A stretch of DNA of 64,000 nt, from assembly GCA_038049695.1 (NCBI GenBank), contig CP142456.1, positions 15,714,501-15,778,500 of the forward strand, in the 5' to 3' direction. The position numbers and the translations under genes were made by a program. The notes under the pieces were generated by a model, which did not search any database, was not told where the DNA came from, and saw only the letters and a program-made list of their open reading frames with translations. This stretch comes from Cinnamomum chago. Its lineage: Eukaryota; Streptophyta; Magnoliopsida; Laurales; Lauraceae. Position 1 is the stretch's first letter. Each line of letters begins with the position of its first letter. Shown in pieces: positions 11,597 through 24,008 of the stretch.

Positions 11597-13850
11597 TCAA
11601 AGTAGCTGCCGCAGTGTCATGAAAATGGACAATTTGAGGGGCTTGGTCAGAATATCTGTAAGTTGATTCTCACTTCTGCAGTACATTAGATCAATGGTTT
11701 CATCCTTTGAAAGATCACGTAAAAAATGATACCGTACATCAATGTGTTTATTTCTTCCATATAGAACAAGATTTTTTGAGAGTTTGATTGTTGAAATGTT
11801 ATCACAGTAGACTATAGAGTGGTCGCTTCTTGGTGCGTGTAGGGCGCAATCCTGTTGACTGTAATTCACAAGATATAACATCTGGTGGATGAGGTAAGCT
11901 TGTGGAAATGGAATGTGGTGGTCGTGGTTAACTACTTTCTACTTTCTCAATATCAAAATTCACAGGAATTTGTTGCCCTGAACTATTAACAGTCTACTGC
12001 CTTGAACTATTAACAGTCCATGTCTTTTCTTCATAAAAAATGACATATCGACTGATGATGAGCTTCTTGATGATGGGTTTATATAATTTGTAGGCCTTTG
12101 AATTCTCACTAATCCCGAGCAAAATACACTTTTCTCTTTTATCATCAAGTTTCTTCCCTCTTTCATCGGGAACATGTGCATATGCGATGCACCAAAAAAT
12201 CCGCAAGTGATCGACGCTCGGTTTTCTACCACTCCATGCTTCTTCAGGTGTCATATTTTTTACAGCTTTGGTAGGGCTCCTGTTTAATAGATGAATACTC
12301 CACAAGACCGTCTCAGGCCAGAAATGCTTAGGAAGGAATTATCTATGCAGCATACTCCTCACCATATTTAAGATTGTTCGATTCTTCCTCTACGCAACCC
12401 CATTTTGTTGCGGGGTGTAAGATGTTGTGAGTTGCCATTTGATGCCATGAGTTGCCATTTGATGCATGAAGCTTGTAGAAATTCCAAATTCCTTGGAGTT
12501 GTATTCTCCACCACAATCTGATCGAATAACTTTAATATGTTGCCCAACTTCTTTTTCAACAAGAGCTTTGAAATGTTGGAATACTGAAAAATATTCAGAT
12601 TTTTCCTGCAAAAACTAGACCCATGTTTTTCGACTAAAGTCGTCAATAAAAGTAATAAAATATCTTTTATTGCCATTAGATGGTGAATCTATAGGTCCAC
12701 AAATATTGGAATGGACTACCTCCAATGGCATTTTGGATCGCTATGCTTTTCCTTTTGGGAAGGAATCGCGATGTTGTTTGCCAACAACACAATCTTCACA
12801 AACTTGCGGATGATGATCAATCTGTGGAAGTCCAGTCCAATCACCATATTTTTCTGATAAAGAGTCTTCAGACTAGTGAAGTTGAAATGCCCATAGCAAA
12901 AATGCCATAACCAAGCTGAATCTTTCAACATGGCAGAGAAACAAGGAAGAATGTCATTTTGGATATATATAAGGGAAACATTCGATTTGTTGTCATCTGA
13001 ACTTGAGCAACCTGGCCCTTTTTTGCATCATGTATTTGACAGGTCCCATCCTTAATAAGGATCTCATAACCCTTTTCTTGAAGTTGACCCACACTCAGCA
13101 AATTATTTTTCAAACTCGGAACATAAAACACATTTAAAATAGTTTGTTGTGATTTTTTTTATGTCCAGATTTTAATGTTGCCCTTCCCCATAACAGAAAT
13201 TGTGGAATCATCTCCAAATTTTACAAAGGTTCGGAAAGAATCATCCAGATCAAAGAATATGGACTTGTTTCCACACATATGGTTACTTGATCCTGTGTCC
13301 AAGTACCACATGCTCTGATGGGTTTCTTCCGTTACATTGCAAACCATAAGAAGTGTAACTTCATCTTCTTTCTTACAAAATTTGATTTTCCACCCTTTTC
13401 TTTATATAATTTTGTTTGACATTTGGAACAATAATGACCATACCTGTTACATCGGTAGCATTTAACTTTTGACTTATCAAATGGCTTTGATTCTTGGTCT
13501 CCTGCATGATTATTATCTCGTCCTTTGCCTCTGCCTTCGGGATCAAAAGCTTGATTATCCTGTATGAATTGATCATCGTTGTTGCTTCTTCCCCTTCCTC
13601 GACTAAATCCTTCCTTTTTTGAAAATTGGGTGCTGAAAGAAAGTTGTGACTGCAATGCTTGTTCTACTGCTACATACTCATCAATTCATCGATTGAAAGT
13701 GTGTCAAGATCTTTTGACTCTTCAATCGAACACACCACATAATCAAACTTCAAGGTCATCAATTGAAGAATCTTCTCAATTATGGTGACATTAGCCATCT
13801 TTTCTCCATTGAGTCTCATGTCATCGGTAGCACTTAATTTATCTCCTTTC
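11597..13850 (-). pseudogene. Copia gag-pol pseudogene (RT domain deleted)
   Basis: Read on the minus strand from 13850 down. A gag tail (EEILQ-type helices; VVCSIEESKDLDTLSIDEL) is followed by a CCHC zinc knuckle CYRCNRYGHYCSKC, then the aspartic protease motif WYLDTGSSNHMC near 13300. Next come the GAG-pre-integrase HxxxGH region near 12900, the integrase core with SDCGGEYNSKEF and TPQQNGV (12390-12611), and the integrase C-terminal region NRSPTKAV...PEEAWSGRKPS (11994-12305). Then it jumps directly to the RNase H end SIVYCDNISTIKLSKN...KHIDVRYHFLRD (11597-11881). The reverse transcriptase between integrase and RNase H is missing, the junction falling near 11885-11960. Several frame changes and stops make it non-functional. 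Confidence 0.9.
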
Positions 13851-14428
13851 TTTTGTTTTTTTTTTTGTCATATTCCGTTCACCTTTGGTCTTTATTTCAA
13901 CAATATTTGTAAAGCTTCTTAGATCATTAGAATGCCATCATGATATGTTACTTTGTAAATGCCTGAGTCACAAAGTTTTCACAAAAGCAAGGCCAATTTA
14001 TTTCAAAATTTTCAATGTTATCATTTGAAGAGGTTTGAGAAAAAAAGGTGTCAGCATCTGTTTATTTCAAAAGGGTGAGGTGTTCGTCCAGTGAGCCTGA
14101 TTCACTTCCAGCGCAATGTTGGAGACGACAATGTAGTTAGTATGTCAGCACTGAACATGAGTCCATATATGCTGATGTCCTTGTCAAGGCCTTCTAAGTA
14201 AACCAATAAGTTATTGATTTTCTCTAGGTCCGATTCAAGACGAACCATGTAGAATATGAACAAAGAGACTTGGGGATGCAAGAGGCATATATATATATTT
14301 GTCTGTGTGCGCGGGTGTGAGTTATAACATATATGTGGTGAACTCCAATTCTATCAGAAATGTCTTACAATGCTACTCATCAATTTTCTGACATTTGATC
14401 CAATTCTGAACTTCTTTATTATTACAGG

Positions 14429-17090
14429 ATGTCCGAAAATGAAATATGTTTGATATTGCACTTTAATGGTGATTTGAATATTGATCATGTAAATCCTGTA
14501 TACATGGGTGGCGAGCAGAGAATCATATTCGTTGATAATTATAACATAAGTTATAATGCAGTAGTTGAACAAATAATTACAAAGATGAATTGGGATGAAG
14601 AAGATGAGTATCCACTGATATGATACATGTGTCATATCAATCGGATATTCACATTGGTCAATCTAAAAGGCAATGGAGATATGCGGAGTATGCTCAGATT
14701 AAACCGTGAATGAACTGACCCCATATTGTTGTATCTCTGTAAAAGTTTAGAAATTTTAGAAAGAACTAAGAAGCCCACTGCACGGTACGCATTAATTTGT
14801 TTTATACATTTTTCTTAATGAAATCTAAATTTCCTCTAATTCATGAACTTCTTCCTATTGTTCATTTTGAAGTTGTTTAAATCGCACATCTCCGAGGGCA
14901 CGCATAAGTTGCAGATTATTTACGAAAGTTGACAACGAAAGAGTTACTCCTGAAGCAACGGTTTGTTCCCATAGGTATGCTATGGCTAACACAATTGAAA
15001 TCTATTCTATTTCGAAATAATTTTATAGAAGAAGGCGATCTTATTGCTCAATTAATTATGCATGAATAATCTTCCAGCGACACCATCAATTCAGCTAAAT
15101 TCGAATAGATCATCACCATTTGATGATCATCAAAATGAAACCACACGCATAAATGGTGATGGAGCACAAATATTTTCTTATGGTGATGGCCTTGACTCAA
15201 TTTTTCAAGAAGATTGTCACAGTGGTCCATTTAACTTGATTGGCTTGAATATGAATATGCATCTTCCTCAACAACCAGAGATAGCTTATGTTCAACAAGA
15301 GATTATTGGAGAGTCATGTAATGCAACTCTAAATTTGAATCTAGTAGACACATTGGTACTTGATTCCCTTGTTCTGGAAGATGATCAGAATATTAACTCC
15401 ATGCATGAGATGTGGACGGGAAATTTTTTTTCCAACCGCGATTCTTTAAGAGAAGCACTTGCAAAAGCTGCGATGTATGATAATTTTGCAATGAAACTCT
15501 TTAGAACATCTCCAACAGAAGTTACAGCACAGTGCAATGAAAGTAACTATCCTTGGCGTATCCATGCAACACTTGTTAACTCCGACCCAGAATTTCAGGT
15601 TAGGACATACAATGGTGCTCATGCTTGTTCGAAGCCAATGATGGGGCTTGGACATGGGGAAGCAACATCTAAATTCATTGTAAGGTGGATGATAGACAGA
15701 CTACATATCCATGAGTCATGTACACCCAAAGAAGTTAAAACTGACTTCTCAAAGGAGTTTGGGGTTCAACTTAGCTACAAGAAGGCATGGAAGGCGAGAG
15801 AGATAGCACTCGATGAGATACGGGGTCATACGAACAATCATTCAGCATATTACCAGACTATTGCCATGAATTGAGAAGGACTAATCCTGGCACTGTGACG
15901 CATGTGATCCAAGAAGAGGATTCAACATTCTGCAGATTTTTCTTTTCTTTGGAACAAGTATAGAATCATTTCGTTCCACGTTGAGGCCATTAATTGCAGT
16001 TGATGGGACACACCTTCGTGAAAAGTATCTTGGCGTGCTACTCATTGCTGTGACTCATGATGGAGATCATGGGATATTTCCAATAGCGCTCTGTATCGCG
16101 GAGATTGAGAATTTCAAAACTTGGGAGTGGTTCTTGGCCGCCTTCTCACTAGCATTGCGGCCGCCCCAAAACCTAACAATTGTGTCTAATCAAATGAAAG
16201 GACTCACAAGGGCTATTGTGGAACGGTTTTCAGATGCCAACCATTGTTATTGTGTGCATCATATTTCAGAGAACATTCGTGAAAGATTCAAAGATGATGG
16301 TATTTGTCGAAAGTTTTGGAATGTTGCTCATGCGTTTAGACTATGTGAGTATGAACGTCATATGAATGACATTAGAACAGTTAACGATGGGGCATATAAA
16401 TACATTGAAGATATTGGAAGGCACCATTGGGCCAATGCTTTTGTATTGGGAAAGCGATAGGACATGCTCACGACAAATTGTGCCGAGGCCACAAATAGTT
16501 TGCTCAAGGGGGCAAGAGAATTGCCCATAACTAAAATGGTCGAGGCAATTTGTTCTAAACTCATGAAATTTTTTGAGCTTCATCGGCAAAAGTCTCATGT
16601 TCTTAATTCCAAGATAACTCGTTATGCTAAGTCTATGTTGAGCAAAGAGAGTGAACATGCTCGTAGACTGGGTTTTCATGCAGCCAGTCCAACTGAAATT
16701 GAGGTCCACTCCAGTGAGTATGTAGACATTGTTCACTTGGACCGTCGTTCTTGTACCTGTCATCAGTGGGAATTGCTTGGAATTCCTTGCTCGAATGCTG
16801 TAGCGGCACTTAAGATGAGAGGTCTCGATCCATATGACAACTGTGAGCAGTGGTTTACCTCTGATATGTATAGAAGGACTTACAACTTTGTTATACACGG
16901 TGCGAGAGATATGAACCAATGGGATGTGAGAACTGGTTCACATGTGCCTCCTCCTCATGGAAAGAGACAAGCTGGTAGACCGAAGAAGAATAGGATACGT
17001 ACAGAGGATCGTGGGAGGAACCAAGTCACTTGCTCCAGATATAAGTAGAAAGGCCATAACCGTCAAACATGTCGCAATTCATCTATACAG
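14429..17090 (+). pseudogene. MuDR-type MULE transposase pseudogene
   Basis: An N-terminal PB1-like domain starts at 14429 (SENEICLILHFNGDL...YMGGEQRIIFVD). After an apparent intron (about 14784-15027) come the acidic linker and the MuDR DNA-binding domain (FSNRDSLREALAKAAMYDNF...YNGAHACSKP, 15420-15870). The MULE DDE domain follows (PLIAVDGTHLREKYLG, CYCVHHISENI, 15981-16460), then a SWIM zinc finger (SCTCHQWELLGIPCSNAVAAL, about 16750-16810) and a basic GRPKKNR tail with a degraded zinc knuckle. Damage: stops at 14621 and about 14708, a frameshift between 15874 and 15981, a stop at 16458, and a stop in the final knuckle. The second catalytic Asp of the usual SD(R/Q)xKGL motif is Asn (SNQMKGL). 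The SWIM finger has Asn where CxH expects His. It is the defining gene of the surrounding MULE and could not be active. Confidence 0.92.
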
Positions 17091-17469
17091 GATTGAGTTT
17101 GATCCAAATGGCTCGTAGACATTTTGTGCCACAAATTTTTTTTTTGTGAGATATTTTGTTCATAACGTTTATGATGGTGAGATATTTTGTTAACAGAGTT
17201 CTTTTGGCTTGGTATTCTCCATTGAGTTTATTTACCAGTTTGTGTTGTAACTCCTTGGAGCATTCAGATGATTCTTCCTATACAATATTTGGACATGTTT
17301 GGAATTTTTTGCATACTCTGTCAAATGTTATGTTAAAAATGGTTGGGCATTGGGACACCAAAAACTTATGGTCATGGAGATACTTTGGAATATATTTTCA
17401 TTTTTTTGGTTTGGTTGTATTAGATGAACAAAAGATATGAAACATCCTTAAAATGCATTTTTATTGTGG

Positions 17470-17612
17470 CTTTATAACAAATCATACCATGAGTTATTTT
17501 GTGGTTATGTAAAGAACAAGATAGGTACAGTTGGTCACAACAACTAAGACTTTATAACAAATCATAATGTAAAGAACAAGACATGTACACTTGGTCACAA
17601 CAACTAGGACTT
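17470..17612 (+). repeat. Local duplication beside the tandem array
   Basis: A unit containing TTATAACAAATCAT and GTCACAACAACTA(A/G)GACT is present twice (about 17470-17552 and 17551-17612), the second shortened. It lies between the transposase end and the 205-bp array and may be part of the same expansion-prone region. Confidence 0.7.
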
Positions 17613-17639
17613 TCAACGTTTTATTACACAGTCCAAACT

Positions 17640-18575
17640 AGGAGCTAGACTTCATATATAACAAGTAAAATCCATAGCAAACCTGGGAGGCTAATTCAGT
17701 GCATTTTGTGCGATATCGCATAGTCTCACTATTCTTTATGACTACAATTGCGACTCTATTTGATTTTTTAAGCAACTCAAACCTTCTCTTATGAAGTAGG
17801 AAGCATGCAATTAGACCTCATTTGGAGCAAGTAAAATCCAAAGCAAACATGGGAAGCTAATTCAATGCATTTTGTGCGATATCCGCACAATCACATGGCA
17901 TCTTATAAAAAAAAATGAAGTTTCAGAATGCTTCACTATATTATTTGTGATTGCAGTTGAGACTCTATTCGATTTTTTAAGTAGCCTAGACCTTCTCTTA
18001 CAAAGTAGGATGTCATGCAGTTAGACCTCATATGGAGCAAGTAAAATCCACACCAAACATGGGACTGTAATTCAGTGCATTTTGTGCGATATCGCATAGT
18101 CACTTGCCACTTACACAAAAAATGAAGTTTCAGAATGCTTCACTTTAATTTTGTGACTATAGTTGGGACTGTATTCGATTTTTTAAGCAGCCCAGACTTT
18201 CTCTTACAAAGTAGGAAGCATGCAGTTAGACCTCATTTAGAGCAAGTAAAATCCAAATCAAACATGGGAGGCTAATTCAATGCATTTTGTGCGATATTGC
18301 ACAATCACTTGGCCACTTACACAAAAAATGAAGTTCCAGAATGCTTCACTGTATTTTTGTGACTACAGTTGAGACTGTAATCGATTTTTTAAGCAGCTCA
18401 GATCTTCTCTTATGAAGTAGGAAGTCATGCAGTTAGACCTCATATGGAGCAAGTAAAATCCACAGCAAAAATGAGACTGTAATTCAGTGCATTTTGTGCG
18501 ATATCGCACTGTCACTTGGCCACTTACAAAAACACTGAAGTTCCTGAATGCTTGACTGTGTTTTTGGTGAAGTAC
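17640..18575 (+). repeat. Tandem array, about 205-bp unit, 4-5 copies
   Basis: The landmark AGCAAGTAAAATCCA (first copy AACAAG..) starts at 17660, 17826, 18036, 18241 and 18448, giving spacings of 166, 210, 205 and 207. The first unit lacks about 40 bp around the AATGAAGTTTCAGAATGCTTC block. Each unit also contains CATTTTGTGCGATATCGCA, with the 12-bp palindrome TGCGATATCGCA perfect at 17709, 18085 and 18497 and one change in the other two units, followed by TTCGATTTTTTAAG and a CTTCTCTTA block. It lies between two convergent MULE genes, in their shared 3' region. Confidence 0.92.
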
Positions 18576-18849
18576 CAGACAACCATCTACAATGACAGAT
18601 TTTTATTATAAAACAACACAAAAACCTCTGGCAAATATCATAATATATATACAATGAATTTTTACATGAATGTTAACATGTCAAACTATACAGTTCTTCA
18701 CCCAATCCCACAAAACATGAGACACATGTCAAATTCCTATTTTGTAGTAACCCACTCTTGTAAACAACCACTCTTGGCAACAATTCCAAAATAAACTAGA
18801 ATAGAACAAAAAATGGATCATTTTTGTGGCCAACATGTAGTCTTCTCAA

Positions 18850-21800
18850 GAAATATTTTAGGACTCGAAGAAATATAAATATAATTGCTTCTGTCTTTGG
18901 TAGATGTCTGTCACAATCTTCTGTCGATAGTACCATATATTAGCTTGCGTGTATTCAATGGCTCATCGATATGCAACATGTTCCGCATTAGCCATCGTAA
19001 AAATACCGCAATCACAACTGCACATAACAAATAATAATATAAATATTACGTATTATGATGGATCATAAGGAATATCGACGATTACAAGTAAGATAGGGTT
19101 TTTACTTGTTATCTTGCTAGGGATTTGGATTTCTTGTCTCAAAGTTATAAAACACGGGATCACACCATCCAATATCAAGAAACTTCTTTCGAAGGAATTC
19201 AACTTAACAAAAAGTAACAGTATTAAGTAGATGCAAGAGTAATGTGATGGAAATAATCAAGATAGATGAGATTACTTACAAAATGATGTGCATAATCATC
19301 GTAACTTGTACATCCCATCATGCTATTGTAGTAAACAAATTTCCATTCTTTTGGATATCCAATTATAACAAAGAAGTGATGCTTGAACCATATGGGGAAT
19401 ATTATAGTCTCAAACGTCCAAAAATCATGATTTTTATTACATGTAAACATAAGATCAATCTCTACAGTTTTTTGTTGAACTTCAAAGTGCTGTTTGGTAA
19501 AACAATATTGACACGTTAGTTCAAATAATAAATAGAAACAAACCTCTGGTAGACATATAAAAAACATAGACATATTAGAAATTTAAATAAAAGCATTGCT
19601 GTACCACAAGAGTGCTAGGAAAAAACAACGTGTCTACGCAACACTTTCTAACTATGAACAGTCAATAGTCCATAATCTACATCACAAGTCATCTAAAGTA
19701 AATTTTATTATAAATTAAAAAAAATATTTCTAACTAATATGCACTTACAAGTGTATCCATCCATGACTTTTTTAATGTTTGGTGCATTTCTTCTTTAGGA
19801 ATAGTCGAGCATATATCTTCTAGGATTGGATTGCTGTAAATTGAAATTTATATCTGTCTATATTAGGAAAACTTATCATAAGAAAAAGAAATCGGTGATT
19901 GAAGTTTAAGTAGTAGAACTTGCTTTGAATACAAACGTATCCAAAATTCTTCTAAACACGATTTCTCGGCAAGATTAAGGCAGTACTTCGGGTTCGGGCA
20001 GTTGACTTTTGTCCTCTTATTCTTCGGTACATAGTACAGGGATTTCAATATAGGAATAACAGTTGCCTTCCTAGGATTGGCCTTCATTCGACTGACAATA
20101 GATCCCATCTTATTTTTCCCCAATCTTTGACCAATAAACTCATCAGGTCCACCTAGAACAATGAAGTCTTTACTCCAACTTTTGGGGGTGCTTAAATTAA
20201 ATGGGATCTTGCTCCGAGCACCTTGAGGTGTGCTAACATGAGTTGATGTCCGTGGGTATGGTGATAATCCATAAGAGCCATCGCGTGATCCAACGGGGGT
20301 TTTAGGTGATGGACTTCTCACATCCTATAAGAAAATCATGAACAAGCTTTATCATATAGACATGAAAATAAACGAAAACATTTTTCTATCACACACAGCG
20401 ACATACTAACCGCCTTTCCTGCCTCATCAAAAGTAGAGTTGATGCAATTTTCTATGTTAAAGCTAACAAAACTTGATGACCATGCTTTTTTGAACATTTC
20501 GACCTTCCTCTACATACTCTTGACGAAGCGATTCATCTGAGAGGGGTCTACCATCTTCTCCAACTTATCAAAACTCTCGAGCTGCCAATCGAGGAATCTG
20601 TCAACCTGTGGACACAATTAATTAATCCAATCATGAGCATGGTGCTCACCAACACTAACAACAAAATTAAAGCCTACTCATCATATCTTATGCTGGGTGG
20701 AGCTGTCATGATCCAAATGTACTCTTTCCAACGGCCAACTGATTCAGTTTTTTGTAATTCTTCTATACCATTGCAGGTACTAATCCCGATGGCAGCCATT
20801 AACTTCATCCTTTTATGCATTTACAACATTCATGCCCTATTGTTCCAATCTGCTATAGGTTGTGCATATTTTCTCTCAAAGTTTATAGCCCTCTTGGATA
20901 ATTTTTTTCTCCACCCTCATAGTTGGATGAAATGGAGGAGGGACATGTTGCTTTAGTCCAAATTTCTTAAGCACGCAGTCAACATTATGTCTCTCGACGA
21001 CCATATAATTGATCATTGACACTGCAGATCGAAAAAGAGATATATCCACTTCATTTACACAAGCTTCCAACTCATCACTGTACCGGTCATACGACTGCAA
21101 ATCAAACTATAAGTTATAAAGAACATTTAATGAAGGTTAGATAGATTATATGTACAAGAATGAACAATAAACAATCTTGAGAAATAACTAACTTATGCTG
21201 TCAACATCTTGCGTGTCAAGTTGCCTCCGAACCTCTCCCACATTTGTGAGAATGTGATGATCCTTCAGTCTTTCTTCCTACATCTTGAACAATGGGGATT
21301 CTAGTTGAATGTCCTCCATGTTTTTTGATATTGAACAGCCGATCGACATCCTCAAGTATGCCCATATCTGTGATGAAAGAAGGATATATTTAAAAGAAAA
21401 ACAATAACAACTCAAGAACATATATTGATATAATGCAATGATTAGGAAATCTTTTTAGTTACCTGTAATAGTTGAAGTGGCCCTGTGACTGTCTTTACTC
21501 AATCTTTGATTCTCGATGGCCGGGTCAAGCTCCTATATAGATTTGCTAGGCAAGCAGGCCCCCAACCATATGGTTTGAAATCTTCAAAAAGCTCAATCAA
21601 GTAAGCATTACCCCTCGAGTCAGAAGTGTTTGTACAAATCTGAGACGAAACAAGATGAAATAGATATGAACGTGTGTGCCTGATCTCAACTGCTTGAGAC
21701 GGTCTTTTGGATAGGTCTTTGAAGTTGTCGTGCAACCATTTCAAGTTTATTTGTCCCCTTTGGAATTCGGACGGATTGGGGGCAACACCCAATAGGTCAA

Positions 21801-22295
21801 GAAAATTTTCCTCCAGAATCATCCAATGGGACCAAACACGGCCTGTAATAGTAGGCCCATCTATGGGAAGGCCATATATATAGGCCACATTCTCCAATGT
21901 GACTCTAGCCTCACCCCTAAGAAAGTTGAAGGTGTTTGTTTCTAGTCTCCATCTTTCGATAAGCCCACTGATTAGAGCATGGTCTAACTTCATTTTTTCG
22001 ATCTCAGAGAAATGATGTAGACCTGTTCTTCTTATATATTGTCGCATTCTTGTATTCAATGTCCAAGAATCATTTTTAGGATCCCAAGGAATGCAACGTG
22101 CTATTTCTGTCTCCTATGAAATACAAAAAAGAAATAATCCCGAGCAACAATTAAAAGTTAAAGAAATATGATTAAACATTCTGTAATCAAATAAAATAGG
22201 ATATTCACCTTTCCATCCCATACTTCCTTCGAAATGTGGTTCTCCTGTTCAAACAATATAGATTTGTCTTCGGGACCAGGAATTAAATCTTGCAT
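18850..22295 (-). pseudogene. PMD (plant mobile domain) - Ulp1/C48 peptidase gene of the MULE, decayed
   Basis: Spliced minus-strand gene. Exon 1 (22295-22209) encodes MQDLIPGPEDKSILF...WDGK and joins in frame, via a GT-AG intron (22208-22114), to exon 2 (22113-21463). Exon 2 holds the PMD core (HFSEIEKMKLDHALISGLIE, GEARVTLENVAYIYGLPIDG). A further GT-AG intron leads to IWAYLRMSIGC at 21367, and the next exon (from 21094) carries the PMD end with VVERHNVDCVLKKFGLKQ. A poorly conserved middle (20600-19863) precedes peptidase pieces: FPIWFKHHFFVIIG with the His, and YYNSM where Asp is usual (19573-19260), then DCGIFTMANAEHVAYR with the Cys near 19010. Ulp1-like genes are known MULE cargo (Kaonashi elements), and PMD proteins occur in transposons and as MAIN/MAIL1. 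Stops near 21500 and at 21278-21280, plus one after VAYR, mark it dead. Exon limits in the C-terminal half are approximate. Confidence 0.78.
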
Positions 22296-24008
22296 CTTTA
22301 TAACTTAGTATAGAACTGCACCAAACTATTAAATCATATTAATGCTTATAATTTCAACATGTTAAATGAAATTAATCATAAGAAAAGATAATTCATACTC
22401 AGAATGAGTCCCAACTATTGAAAATCCCCTCTTAAGTTTCCTTGTTTGAGATGATTACTTCCACTGGAAATCGTGTGTTTGTACATTGAAGGACATGGGA
22501 AAACAGAGGGGTCACTTCATGAAATCTAAAACTAGTACGACTAGTTACTTAGGTCTATTCTCTTGGTCTAGTAAGATTTTAGTATGAAAGTGATGCCTGT
22601 GGCCCAATGGCACTTGAACACTAGGCACACTCGAAAACGACGCCCTCTTGTCGATGGGTGGGACCCACCCTTAAAATCATTAGCCTGGGAAGAAAATGTT
22701 AGCACATATAATGTAGTGGTCCCAAATAAGTCAACGAATCAGCTATCAACACGTAGCACTAGCAAAATCAGAGGCATATTCCATTTAGGTGAATGGTATG
22801 TGTCTGAGATATTACAAAGGCCAAATGAATAGATGAGGGTAAAGAAGTTGAAAGAACTACTCCATGATTGATCCAAGCAGGGATAAAGAGTTTCATGAAA
22901 CTGATATACAGAGCCCTTTTGAGCTCCTTTGCCACAGGGTTCACAGTACTTATGAAAGGAAAATTGATGGAGCGCAGAGAAGTAAAAGGGATGGCACATG
23001 GCAGTATCTCTCCGCTAAACAGGCATAGCATTTCTTCCTTCAAACACTATTCAAAAGCTAAGAGAAAGCTACAGGTTATCTTTTCTTGATAACATTTCTT
23101 CCTTCAAGTACTATATTCAAAAGCTACATGCTATCTTTTCTTGTAAGAACTAGAGCAAAGATGGATGTGGCCCATACCTTGAGTTTCTTGAGGACAAGAA
23201 TACTACAATAAGGAATTGTAGCTCTTTTTCTTTATCACCTCAAAAGTGTACACCTTACTCAATTACCCACTACCTTACATGTGGGGGCCAATGTTTATTA
23301 ATCCAAACCATTTATCTGATAGGGTCCCATGGTTGGCAGCCCTCTGCTAAAAGTTTTATTCACTAGCCTATGAGCATTTGGCTCATTAATGGATGGTTAA
23401 GTAGAAAGCAGCACTATTCCAGGGTGTACAGTAGGGCCATAAAATTTATGTTAGAGATAAAAAAGGGAATGATGGTATTAAATATGGATAGAGATGGGAA
23501 AACACAGGGTCTTGATTTTCAAGAAAGAATGATTGTAAGAACTAAAGTACTGTTCCAGGAAAACATTAGGCACATGGTACTGCCTCTTTAACGTCCGAAT
23601 CAAGTCATCTACATGGAGAGAATTTGGTTGTAACACTAGTACTGGACTGCTGCCATCAAACAAAGATGTAATATATGTTTGCATCGCAGTCACTTGGAAG
23701 GGTGGAATTTGATGGTCTTAAACGAAGATCAAAGGTAGGCAATTTGTAACCCTCTTTTTAAGGGCCCCAAAATTTAAGAGTTATCTACCTCAAACCATTA
23801 AATTTTGAGAATTTTGAAAATACTCATATTCTCTTGAAATGATTATTTTTCTAAGGTGGTTGAAAGGTTTCTTTCAAAAAGGTTACTTCCAGTGGCTCCA
23901 TCCAAACTATCATGAATCAAAGCAGATAACCATCCATTCAACAGAGAACTAAATCCTATAAAACCTACAAATATAGGTAAAAGTAAAATTGAATTTTTCA
24001 ACCTTCTA
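22296..24008. other. MULE right interior, no recognised gene
   Basis: AT-rich sequence between the start of the PMD-C48 gene and the hAT insertion. Open frames such as 22584-22832 and 22739-22999 have no motif I recognise. The region should include the promoter of the PMD-C48 gene and may contain captured DNA. Confidence 0.5.
23031..23146 (+). repeat. Local direct duplication, about 60 bp
   Basis: Two copies of a block beginning CATTTCTTCCTTCAA and ending TATCTTTTCTTG start at 23030 and 23093, the second with a short internal deletion (loss of AAGAGAAAG). Confidence 0.75.

Larger units (their letters stand above)
11346..13871 (-). mobile_element. Copia retrotransposon remnant without reverse transcriptase
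   Basis: The insertion interrupts the left MULE arm and is bounded by a 13-bp direct repeat ATTCCGTTCACCT at 11333-11345 and 13872-13884. On the minus strand it runs from a truncated gag through zinc knuckle, protease, integrase and the C-terminal RNase H, then a polypurine tract and a short LTR-like end. The start of gag and the 5' LTR are missing, and the whole reverse transcriptase is absent. A 13-bp flank repeat is longer than the 5 bp normal for Copia, so the piece may have arrived by an atypical route. Confidence 0.82.

Noticed and set aside
16341..16919. 192-codon minus-strand open frame
   Set aside because: It is antisense to the MULE transposase, whose sense frame has clear DDE and SWIM motifs.
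17640..18575. The 205-bp tandem array as a centromeric satellite
   Set aside because: Only four to five copies, confined between two MULE genes, and a motif shared with the MULE ends. It is better explained as part of the element.
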